This document shows, piece by piece, positions 6,301-13,559 of a stretch of DNA of 16,018 nt. The stretch is from NCBI GenBank assembly GCA_023487865.1, contig JAMDBG010000062.1, positions 1 to 16,018 of the forward strand, given 5' to 3'. A program made the translations under genes and the position numbers. Numbering within the stretch: position 1 is the first letter of the stretch; the number at the start of each line of letters is the position of its first letter. Below the pieces are notes generated by a model. The model was not told the DNA's origin. It saw only the letters and a program-made list of their open reading frames with translations, and did no database searches. Source of the DNA: Deltaproteobacteria bacterium (GTDB taxonomy: Bacteria; Desulfobacterota; Syntrophia; Syntrophales; UBA5619).

Positions 6301-7671
6301 ATGAAACCAAAAAAAACGATCCTTGTGGCGGACGACGACCTTGCCCACCGGACAATGCTCCGGACGCTCCTTTCGGGCTGGGGATACGCGATCACGGAGG
6401 CCGACGACGGCAGCAGCGCCATGGAAGCCGTCCGCCGTCAGCCCTTCGATCTCATCCTCATGGACATCCGGATGATCCGGGTTTCGGGCCTGGAAGCCCT
6501 GACCGAGATCAAGGCTTACAATCCGGCGATCCCCGTCGTCATCATGACCGCTTACGCCTCCGTCGAAACGGCCGTCCAGGCGCTGAAAAAAGGGGCCTAC
6601 GATTACCTGACCAAGCCTTTGGATTTCGACGAGCTGCGCCTCACCCTGGAAAGGGCGATGGACCACAGCCACCTCCGGGAGGAGAACCGCCTCCTGAAGG
6701 AAAGCCTCGGGGAGCGGTTCGACCGGCGGAGCCTGATCGGCCGCTCCGTCGCCATGACCCGCCTGATCGAAACCGTCTCCCAGGTGGCCCCCACCGAGGC
6801 GACGGTCCTGATCACCGGCGAGTCGGGAACGGGGAAGGAGATGATCGCGGGACTCATCCACTATAACAGCCTCCGGAAGGACGGCCCCTTCATCCGTTTC
6901 AACTGCGCGGCGATCGCTGAAACCCTCCTCGAATCGGAACTCTTCGGCCACGAGAAGGGGGCCTTTACCGGCGCCGACCGGCGCAAAGAGGGCAAGTTCC
7001 GTCAGGCCGACGGGGGGAGCCTCTTTCTCGACGAGGTGAGCGAGATGTCGGTGGGGATGCAGGTCAAACTCCTGCGCGTCCTCCAGGAGCGCGAACTGAC
7101 CCGTGTGGGCGGCGAAGAGGTGCTCCGGGTCGACGTCCGGCTGATCGCCGCGACCAACCGGGACCTGCTGAAGGAAGTCGGGGCCGGGCGATTCCGGGAG
7201 GACCTCTTTTACCGGCTGAACGTCGTCATGCTTCACGTCCCCCCGCTCAGAGAAAGACCGGAAGACATCCCGCTTTTGGCCCAGGAGTTTCTCGTCCAGT
7301 TCGCCGCGAAAAACCGCAAGACGATCAAGGGCTTCACACCGCAGGCGATGGACCGGCTCCTCCGGCACCCCTGGCCCGGGAACGTTCGGGAGCTGATGAA
7401 CTCCGTGGAGCGGGCCGTCGTCCTGTCGCGCGGCGAGTATCTCGACGGGGCGGAGCTTTCCCTCCTCCTGCCGGGAGCCGCCCCTGCACCTCCGGGAACG
7501 GCGGCGCCGTCCCTACCCGGCTCCGAAGGCCATTCCCTCGAAATCGTCGAGCGGGAAACGATACTGAAGGCCCTGGACACCGCCCGCGGCAACAAGAGCG
7601 AGGCCGCCCGCCGCCTGGGGATCACCCGCCGGACACTCCACCAGAAGCTCCGGAAGTACGAAATGATGTGA
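6301..7671 (+). CDS. NtrC/ZraR-family sigma-54-dependent response regulator
   Basis: This 456-residue regulator has three domains. The receiver (about 5-120) has acidic residues D11/D12, the phosphoacceptor D55 in LILMDIRM, T83 and K105. The AAA+ sigma-54 interaction domain (about 145-375) has Walker A GESGTGKE (173-180), the sigma-54-contacting loop GAFTGA (220-225), Walker B LFLDE (241-245) and the conserved REDLFYRLNV segment. The Fis-type HTH (about 415-456) ends in SEAARRLGITRRTLHQKLRK. All key residues are present, so it should activate sigma-54 promoters when phosphorylated. AAAGGA precedes the ATG by about 11 bases. It is co-transcribed with the kinase. The one clear sigma-54 promoter in the window drives the Spy-like gene, the most likely target. 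Confidence 0.95.
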   Translation: MKPKKTILVADDDLAHRTMLRTLLSGWGYAITEADDGSSAMEAVRRQPFDLILMDIRMIRVSGLEALTEIKAYNPAIPVVIMTAYASVETAVQALKKGAYDYLTKPLDFDELRLTLERAMDHSHLREENRLLKESLGERFDRRSLIGRSVAMTRLIETVSQVAPTEATVLITGESGTGKEMIAGLIHYNSLRKDGPFIRFNCAAIAETLLESELFGHEKGAFTGADRRKEGKFRQADGGSLFLDEVSEMSVGMQVKLLRVLQERELTRVGGEEVLRVDVRLIAATNRDLLKEVGAGRFREDLFYRLNVVMLHVPPLRERPEDIPLLAQEFLVQFAAKNRKTIKGFTPQAMDRLLRHPWPGNVRELMNSVERAVVLSRGEYLDGAELSLLLPGAAPAPPGTAAPSLPGSEGHSLEIVERETILKALDTARGNKSEAARRLGITRRTLHQKLRKYEMM

Positions 7672-7716
7672 GGTGGAAAAAGCTTGTTTCCAAATGGACA
7701 AGGGCATGATAAAGGC

Positions 7717-7757
7717 AGCCCCCCGGCAACGGCGATCGACCCCCTCCGCGGGGCTTT
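7717..7757 (+). terminator. Possible terminator after the response regulator
   Basis: AGCCCC (7717-7722) pairs with GGGGCT (7750-7755), and CGG (7724-7726) with CCG (7746-7748) across one C-C mismatch. The 19-base loop is large and only TTT follows. It would close the kinase-regulator transcript, but the short T-run makes it weak. Confidence 0.4.
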
Positions 7758-7765
7758 AACAGGAA

Positions 7766-7785
7766 GTCACTTTTAATACAGTGAC
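7766..7785. promoter_or_regulatory. GTCACT inverted repeat, candidate operator
   Basis: GTCACT (7766-7771) and AGTGAC (7780-7785) form a perfect 6-8-6 inverted repeat whose spacer TTTAATAC resembles a -10 element. A third GTCACT occurs at 7812-7817, over the start of the next gene. The position just upstream of the small CxxC protein suggests a regulatory site. No binding protein can be named. Confidence 0.35.
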
Positions 7786-7809
7786 CCGGAAGTGAAGGGA
7801 GTATTTCAT

Positions 7810-8268
7810 TTGTCACTGGTAGGAAAAAACATCGACGCCTTCTGTTCGCGCTGCCGGCTCGAACTGGCCCATATCGTCCTGTATGAAGTGGGTGGTGCGG
7901 TTCACAGGGTCAAGTGCAAGACCTGCGGGTGCGAGCACCGCTACCACGGACCGAGGCCGGAAAAGAGAAGGGAAGTCCCGGCGGAACGCCGGCCGGGGAA
8001 GGAATCCTCCCGGATGCAGCGGCCGGTCCGTCCCGTCGATGCGCGGCTGTGGGAACAGAGAAATGCTTCGACCGACGCGGATGCCGTCGTTTGGGATTAC
8101 CAATGGACGGAAAACTACGAAAAAGGCGATGTGGTCGCCCACCCGCAGTTCGGCCGCGGTTTCGTGGAAAAGGTCACCGCGGACAGTATGGAGGTCCTCT
8201 TCCGGGAAGGCCGGAAGCAGATGGCGATCAACCGCCCGCGGACAATGACCGGAGAGGGCAATCCATGA
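7810..8268 (+). CDS. Small paired-CxxC protein with Tudor/CarD-like C-terminus
   Basis: This 152-residue protein is not assigned to a named family. The N-terminus has CSRC (12-15) and CKTCGC (36-41), spaced like a zinc ribbon, with nearby histidines (43, 46) as extra ligands. The middle (about 47-75) is Arg/Lys/Pro-rich and probably disordered. The C-terminal segment (about 103-140), YEKGDVVAHPQFGRGFVEKV and onwards, has the GD-V-HP-FG-G-V pattern of Tudor-like modules in CarD and UvrD-type proteins, which bind RNA polymerase or nucleic-acid partners. A nucleic-acid or polymerase-associated role is inference. The TTG start at 7810 is chosen because AGGGAG lies 8 bases upstream; an in-frame GTG at 7792 would overlap that site. 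Its stop overlaps the MFS transporter start by ATGA, suggesting translational coupling. Confidence 0.7.
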   Translation: MSLVGKNIDAFCSRCRLELAHIVLYEVGGAVHRVKCKTCGCEHRYHGPRPEKRREVPAERRPGKESSRMQRPVRPVDARLWEQRNASTDADAVVWDYQWTENYEKGDVVAHPQFGRGFVEKVTADSMEVLFREGRKQMAINRPRTMTGEGNP

Positions 8269-9443
8269 CGGCTGTCCCCCTCACACGAAAATCCCAGCTC
8301 CTCCTCCTTGGCCTTTTAACCGCGATCTTTTTTGTCAATTTCCTCGCCCGGATCGCCCTGGCGCCGCTCCTGCCGGTCATCGAAAATGACCTCGGCATCG
8401 GCCACGCCGGCGTCGGGAGTTTCTTTATGTTGATGGCGATCGGTTACGCGGTGGGTCTTTTTGCATCGGGATACCTCTCGTCAAGGCTCACCTTCCGCCA
8501 GACGATCGCCCTGGCCGCCGTTGCCATCGGCTGCGCCTTTTTCCTCGTCGCTGCGAGCCGCACCCTCTGGGCGATCCGCATCGGAATTTTTCTCACCGGC
8601 ATCCCTGCCGGGATCTATCTCCCCACGGGAATCACGACGATTACCGCCTCGGTCAGCCCCGCCAACTGGGGAAAGGCGATCTCCATCCACGAACTCGCCC
8701 CCTCCCTGGCTTATATCGCCGCGCCGCTGATCGTCGAAGGGTTTCTCGTGTTTTTTCCATGGCAGGGGGTTCTGGCTTTGATCGGCGGCGTCTCCCTCAT
8801 CCTGGGGATTTCTTTTCTCCGCCTCGGACAGGGGGGTGACTTCCGGGGAGAAGCGCCCACGCCGGGGAACGTCCGTCTGCTGATCGGCAAACCGGCTTTC
8901 TGGATCATGGTCGCCCTGTTCAGCCTGGCCATCTCCTCCAGCATGGGTGTATATAACATGATGACCCTCTACCTGGTGGCCGAACGGGGGATCGACCGGG
9001 GCCTGGCAAACACACTGATCAGTCTCTCCCGGCTTCCCGTCCTGGCCATCGCCCCCCTCGCCGGGTGGGTGACGGACCGTTTCGGGACGAAACCGACACT
9101 GGCCGCCGCCCTGCTGTTCAGCGGCCTGATGACGATCCTTCTGGGTCTCCTGCCCGACAGGTGGGCGATCCTGATGCTCTTTCTCCAGCCGATGCTGACG
9201 ATCTGCTTCTTTCCGGCGGGGTTTATGGTCCTTTCCCGGATCGTCCCGAAGAGCACCCGTAATCTCTCCATCTCCCTGACGGTGCTGATCGCCTACCTGA
9301 TCGGCGGCGGTCTTGTTCCGACCGCGTTGGGCGTCTTCGGGGATGCGGGGGCGTTCGGCCTCGCTTTCGCCATTGTCGGGGGCCTTATCCTGCTGAGCGC
9401 CTTTCTCATCCCCGGCCTGAAGATCCGGGAGGCGGAAGAGTGA
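8265..9443 (+). CDS. MFS transporter, substrate unknown
   Basis: This 392-residue protein is an inner-membrane major facilitator superfamily carrier with about 12 hydrophobic helices in two halves and a polar central linker (RLGQGGDFRGEAPTPGN). The first helix contains FFVNFLARIALAPLLPVIE, and the loop after helix 2 reads GYLSSRLTFRQT, a variant of the MFS A motif. A second A-like loop, GWVTDRFGTKPT, starts the second half. The start at 8265 has GGAGAGG about 8 bases upstream and overlaps the preceding stop. Nothing in the sequence identifies the substrate or direction. A solute importer or drug exporter are equally possible. It precedes the phosphohydrolase gene by 70 bases. Confidence 0.88.
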   Translation: MTAVPLTRKSQLLLLGLLTAIFFVNFLARIALAPLLPVIENDLGIGHAGVGSFFMLMAIGYAVGLFASGYLSSRLTFRQTIALAAVAIGCAFFLVAASRTLWAIRIGIFLTGIPAGIYLPTGITTITASVSPANWGKAISIHELAPSLAYIAAPLIVEGFLVFFPWQGVLALIGGVSLILGISFLRLGQGGDFRGEAPTPGNVRLLIGKPAFWIMVALFSLAISSSMGVYNMMTLYLVAERGIDRGLANTLISLSRLPVLAIAPLAGWVTDRFGTKPTLAAALLFSGLMTILLGLLPDRWAILMLFLQPMLTICFFPAGFMVLSRIVPKSTRNLSISLTVLIAYLIGGGLVPTALGVFGDAGAFGLAFAIVGGLILLSAFLIPGLKIREAEE

Positions 9444-9513
9444 CAAAATGGAAAATGCCCTGCCCGTAAATGGGCGGTCGTGCGGATAGGTCTTATAAAG
9501 AAGGAGGTATGAC

Positions 9514-11487
9514 ATGAGACGCCATTTCTTTTTGCGGAAGATGGTCCCGGTGATGGTCGCCCTGCTCCTGGTTGCGATCGGCTTTCCCCGGATGGATGTC
9601 GCAACCGGAGGGCCGGCGGCCCGCGAGCGGCTCGTCATTTTGTTCACCCACGACCTGCACTCCTATTTTCTCCCCCAGCGCGTCGCCGTCCCGGACGGCC
9701 CCCCTGTGGAGCGGGGCGGATATGCGAAGCTTCTGTCGCTCATCCGGGAGAACCGGGAGGGCGACAGGACGCTCCTGGTCGATGCCGGCGACTTCAGCAT
9801 GGGGACCCTCTTCCACACGACCTTCATGACGGAAGCGGCGGAGCTCCGCCTCATGGCGGCGATGGGTTACGACGTGATGACCCTCGGGAATCACGATTTC
9901 GACTTCCATACCGACGGCCTGGCGAAGGCGCTTCGCAAGGCCCGCGCCGCGGAAAAGAAACTCCCCGTCATGGTCGCCTCCAACGTGGTCTTCAGCCCGG
10001 ACGGCAAGGGAGACGGCAATCTGAAAGAGGCCTTCCGGGAGTACCCTGTCGTCCCCTATGCGGTCATCGAGCGCCGGGGCGTCAGGATCGGCCTGTTCGG
10101 CATCCTGGGAAAGGACGCCCAGATCGACACCCCCTTCGCCAAACCGGTCACCTTCAGCGATCCCGTCGAAACGAGCAAGCAAATGGTCGATCTGCTCAAG
10201 AATAAAGAAAAAACGGATTTGATCGTCTGCCTCTCCCACACCGGCACAGCGAAGGTGAAGAAGCATTCCGAAGACGAAGCCCTCGCCCGCGCGGTCCCCG
10301 AAATCGATGTGATCATCAGCGGCCACACCCATACCACCCTTTCCAATCCGATCGTCATCGGAAAGACCCTCATCGTCTCGGCAGGCTCTTACGGCGCCTA
10401 TCTCGGCCGTCTGGCGGTGGATTATGAAAAAGGGGCAGGGGTGACGCTCGCCGGCTATGAGCTGAAACCCGTGACCAGTAAAATCCCGGACGATCCCGAT
10501 CTCGCGCGCCAGATCGCCAGGTACGAAAAGGATGTGGACAAGGAATATCTCGCCGCTTACAACAGCCGGCTCGACCAGGTCGTCGCCGAAAGCGCGTTCG
10601 ATATGGAGACCCTGGATTACGCCCACGCCCATCCCGGCGAGACGGGGATCGGGGATCTGATCACGGACGCCTTCCGGTATGCCGTCGAGAAGGCCGAGGG
10701 GGCTCGTTACGAACATATCGACATCGCCCTGCAGCCGCTCGGTAATATCCGGGATTCATTTCTGAAGGGGCCGATCACCGTCGCCGACCTCTTCCGCACC
10801 CTCTCCCTCGGCCTCGGGACGGACGGCTCCCCCGGTTATCCGCTGGTCGCATATTACACCACCGGCAAGGAACTCAAGGATCTCCTGGAGGTGGAGACCA
10901 CCATAGGAAACCTGAAAAACGACGCCCATCTCCAGTTCTCCGGCGTCAATTTCTCGTTCAACCCCCACCGGGTCCCCTTCGACCGCGTGACATCGATCCA
11001 GGTCAGAAACGCCAAAGGCGTCTATGAACCGGTCGTCCCGGAGAAGCTCTACCGGATCTGCATGAATTACTACACCGCCCAGATGGTCAACTACGTCCGC
11101 AATGCCTCCTACGGCCTGCTTTCGGTCACACCCAGGGACCGCGAGGGGCGCCCCGTCGCCGACACGAGGCAGGGGATCATCGACGCCGACGCGCTCGTCC
11201 CGGGTGTTCAGGAAATCAAGGAGTGGGTGGCCCTGGCAGCGTACATGAAGAGTTTTCCCGACACGGATGGAAACGGGATACCGGATATCCCGGCAAAGTA
11301 CCGGCAACCCGAGGGGCGCTTTTCCCCGTCCCCCTCCTGGAATCCGATCCGGCTCATCGCCGGCGGAAACGGGATCACCTACGGGGCGATCGGGATCCTC
11401 ATTCTCCTCCATATTGTGGGGATCGTCCTGATCGGGTTTGTCGTCCGTCTCATCCGCCGGCGCATTAAAACAGCGAAAGGTCATTGA
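9514..11487 (+). CDS. UshA/5'-nucleotidase-family phosphohydrolase with C-terminal membrane anchor
   Basis: This 657-residue protein is likely an exported bimetal phosphoesterase acting on nucleotides or related phosphates outside the inner membrane. A signal peptide or anchor occupies about 1-30. The calcineurin-type metallophosphatase domain shows all five metal motifs: THDLHS (45-50), DAGD (90-93), GNHD (125-128), SHTG (241-244) and GHTHT (270-274). The 5'-nucleotidase C-terminal substrate domain spans about 365-545, including ETGIGDLITDA and the PLGNIRDSFLKGPITVADLF region. FPDTDGNGIPDI (581-592) resembles a dockerin/thrombospondin-type calcium loop. A hydrophobic helix at about 619-646 followed by RLIRRR indicates a C-terminal membrane anchor with a cytoplasmic basic tail; most bacterial UshA proteins are soluble. 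AAGGAGGT sits 5 bases before the ATG, a very strong ribosome site. The true substrate is unknown. Confidence 0.9.
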   Translation: MRRHFFLRKMVPVMVALLLVAIGFPRMDVATGGPAARERLVILFTHDLHSYFLPQRVAVPDGPPVERGGYAKLLSLIRENREGDRTLLVDAGDFSMGTLFHTTFMTEAAELRLMAAMGYDVMTLGNHDFDFHTDGLAKALRKARAAEKKLPVMVASNVVFSPDGKGDGNLKEAFREYPVVPYAVIERRGVRIGLFGILGKDAQIDTPFAKPVTFSDPVETSKQMVDLLKNKEKTDLIVCLSHTGTAKVKKHSEDEALARAVPEIDVIISGHTHTTLSNPIVIGKTLIVSAGSYGAYLGRLAVDYEKGAGVTLAGYELKPVTSKIPDDPDLARQIARYEKDVDKEYLAAYNSRLDQVVAESAFDMETLDYAHAHPGETGIGDLITDAFRYAVEKAEGARYEHIDIALQPLGNIRDSFLKGPITVADLFRTLSLGLGTDGSPGYPLVAYYTTGKELKDLLEVETTIGNLKNDAHLQFSGVNFSFNPHRVPFDRVTSIQVRNAKGVYEPVVPEKLYRICMNYYTAQMVNYVRNASYGLLSVTPRDREGRPVADTRQGIIDADALVPGVQEIKEWVALAAYMKSFPDTDGNGIPDIPAKYRQPEGRFSPSPSWNPIRLIAGGNGITYGAIGILILLHIVGIVLIGFVVRLIRRRIKTAKGH

Positions 11488-11510
11488 TTACGACGGATAA
11501 AGATCCTGAC

Positions 11511-11571
11511 GAGGCGCGGATCCAGAGATACAGTGCGGAGTGATGGCGTCGCGGCCAGCACGACGCGCCTC
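11511..11571. other. Overlapping inverted repeats at the convergent junction
   Basis: Between the convergent phosphohydrolase and AOR genes, GAGGCGCG (11511-11518) is matched by CGCGCCTC (11564-11571). GCGTCG (11546-11551) is matched by CGACGC (11561-11566), and the two pairings overlap and exclude each other. No T-run follows on either strand. A bidirectional termination or mRNA-end structure is possible but unsupported beyond position. Confidence 0.3.
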
Positions 11572-11600
11572 ATGAAGCGTTGAATGGGGGTCGGAACCGG

Positions 11601-13487
11601 TTACACCTTGGTATCTCTCCAGAGGTCGGCGACGACGGAATCCAGTTCCAGGGCCCTCAGCGTTTCTGGAAGCGGCTTCCCGGTTTGCCTGTCCCAACCC
11701 ATCAGGCGATAGTAGTTGTCCAGCATTGTGTCCCAGTGTGGCGCGATGCTGATGCCCTTCGCCGGACCGTCGACGGGGGTGGAGCCCCAGCGCGGGGAGG
11801 GCGTCTCGAGATCCGCGCCCACACCGTGCCGAAGATTGAAGGCACGCATCAGGTTGGCCACTCTGAGGCCGACATCCTGAGCCTCCTTGACCGTGAAATC
11901 CCATCCGGTGATGGAGTTGAATGCCTCCAGCAGGAAGCGCATAGGCGCCCGAACGCAGAAGGAACATACGCCCAGCGCGTCCTCAAACTGGCGTCTGCCC
12001 TTGGTCTTGGCGATGTGGGTGGACACCTCCTCGGGGGAAAACCGGTCCTTTAAGCTGTGCGTGTCGGGATCCGGGGGTCCCAGGTAACTCGAGGAGTAGG
12101 TCCCGACATCGGAAGTCGCCGTGTCGAACATCTCACGCCAGAAAGCCCGGTGGTCATGCCCTCGCGGGGCATGCCCCTTCATCGTGTAAACGGCGCAATT
12201 TTTGGCCTCTTCTCCCAGGGTCTCCGCGGCATGCCTGATCCCCTCGGCCAGCATGTCGGCAAAGGCGCCCTCGCGGCGGGTGATCCGCTCCAGCAAGGTC
12301 CGCATCGCCCCGATGTTGCCCCATTTGAGCTCCAGCCCCCCCGTATCCTCTTTCGTAAGAACGCCCTTCTCGTAAAGTTCGATCACCATGGAGGTGATAA
12401 AGCCGGCCTCGTTCCCTTCCAGCCCCAGCAACGTCAGAAGGTTCGAGATCACCAGGGTTTCCGCCGGATCGGTATTTCCGACAAGCGGTCCCCAGGCGGC
12501 GAACATCTCATATTCCGGCTCCTCCACCTTTAATCCTTTGTAAGGGCCGTCGGTGATGGTGATCATATGACAATGGTGCGATCCGCAAGCCCAGCATGGC
12601 TTCGGCGTGGCGCTCCAGCGCTCCCGAACATATTGGCAGGTCATCAGCCGGGCTTCGGGATACAGATTGGTCAGGTAGTTCTTGACCGGCAGCGTCCCCG
12701 CCGCCACGCGCTGCTCGCCGGTCTCATAACTGCCGGCGGTCCCGAAGTCGAAAATCCTCTTTCCTCCCGGATCTTTCTGCACATCACGCCAAATCGCCTC
12801 GATGGACGGCAACAGCTTCTTCGGCGCTGCGACTTTGACGGGAGTCCGACCCAGCGGGGCGCAGAAGGCCTTGAGTTTTTTCACCCCCATCACGGCGCCG
12901 ATCCCGTTGTGGCCGGCGCAGTGGTCCTTGTCGCCAAAAATACCGGCGTATTTCACCAGGTTCTCTCCGGCCGGACCGATGCAGAAGACACTCATCTGCC
13001 GATCGGCATACCCCAGCTCGGCCTTGATCTCATCCTCGGTTTCCCATGTGTTCTTGCCGAGCAGATGTCGGGCATCCCTCAGTTCGGCGGTGCCGTCGTG
13101 AATGTGGAGATAAACCCACCGGCCGGCTATCCCCTCGAAGATGACCGCATCCGCCCCGGAGGATTTCATGAAGGCCCCCATGAAACCGTTCGCCTGGGTC
13201 GACGTGGCGCCGTTGGTCAGGCAGCCCTTCGTGCTGAAGGAGATGTTGGCCGAGCCCCCCACCATCGTGCCTCCGAAGGGTCCGCTGGCGACGATGAGGC
13301 GGTTGGCCGGGTCGTTCCACCGGACTCCCGGAGGGACCTCCTCATAGAGGACCTTGGCCCCAAAGCCGACCCCGCCCACCCACTTTCTGAGAGTGGCCTC
13401 ATCCCACAATTCCTCGGCGATCCGCTCGTTGGTGAGATCCACCCTGAGTATCTTACCGGCATAGCCGCAAATCGCGTTTGCTGACAC
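11601..13487 (-). CDS. Tungsten/molybdopterin aldehyde:ferredoxin oxidoreductase (AOR family)
   Basis: This 628-residue protein matches the AOR family, whose members oxidise aldehydes to acids, or reduce acids, with a W- or Mo-bis-pterin and one [4Fe-4S] cluster in the cytoplasm of anaerobes. The N-terminal domain (to about 210) has the family's GYAGKILRVDLT opening, the SGPFGGTMVGGSANISFSTKG pterin region and HNGIGAVMGVKKLKA. The cluster ligands appear as C298, C301 and C306 in CWACGSHHC, then C508 in DALGVCSFC. The spacing CX2CX4C differs from the CX2CX3C of Pyrococcus AOR. GTG at 13487 is the start, with AAGGAGG 8 bases upstream. It follows an FAD/Fe-S oxidoreductase by 72 bases, which probably passes its electrons to or from NAD(P)H. 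The family also includes BamB-type benzoyl-CoA reductases and glyceraldehyde-3-phosphate oxidoreductases, so the substrate is not settled. Confidence 0.9.
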   Translation of the reverse strand: MSANAICGYAGKILRVDLTNERIAEELWDEATLRKWVGGVGFGAKVLYEEVPPGVRWNDPANRLIVASGPFGGTMVGGSANISFSTKGCLTNGATSTQANGFMGAFMKSSGADAVIFEGIAGRWVYLHIHDGTAELRDARHLLGKNTWETEDEIKAELGYADRQMSVFCIGPAGENLVKYAGIFGDKDHCAGHNGIGAVMGVKKLKAFCAPLGRTPVKVAAPKKLLPSIEAIWRDVQKDPGGKRIFDFGTAGSYETGEQRVAAGTLPVKNYLTNLYPEARLMTCQYVRERWSATPKPCWACGSHHCHMITITDGPYKGLKVEEPEYEMFAAWGPLVGNTDPAETLVISNLLTLLGLEGNEAGFITSMVIELYEKGVLTKEDTGGLELKWGNIGAMRTLLERITRREGAFADMLAEGIRHAAETLGEEAKNCAVYTMKGHAPRGHDHRAFWREMFDTATSDVGTYSSSYLGPPDPDTHSLKDRFSPEEVSTHIAKTKGRRQFEDALGVCSFCVRAPMRFLLEAFNSITGWDFTVKEAQDVGLRVANLMRAFNLRHGVGADLETPSPRWGSTPVDGPAKGISIAPHWDTMLDNYYRLMGWDRQTGKPLPETLRALELDSVVADLWRDTKV

Positions 13488-13559
13488 GGCAAATGCCTCC
13501 TTTCTGGCTCCGCCTCTTTATTATGTTGTCGGGCGTGAAGCTTCGTCTTTCCCGCCCGG

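Noticed and set aside
9456..9476. GCCC-6-GGGC hairpin between the MFS gene and the phosphohydrolase gene as a terminator
   Set aside because: The stem is only four base pairs and no T-run follows, so it does not support a transcript end.
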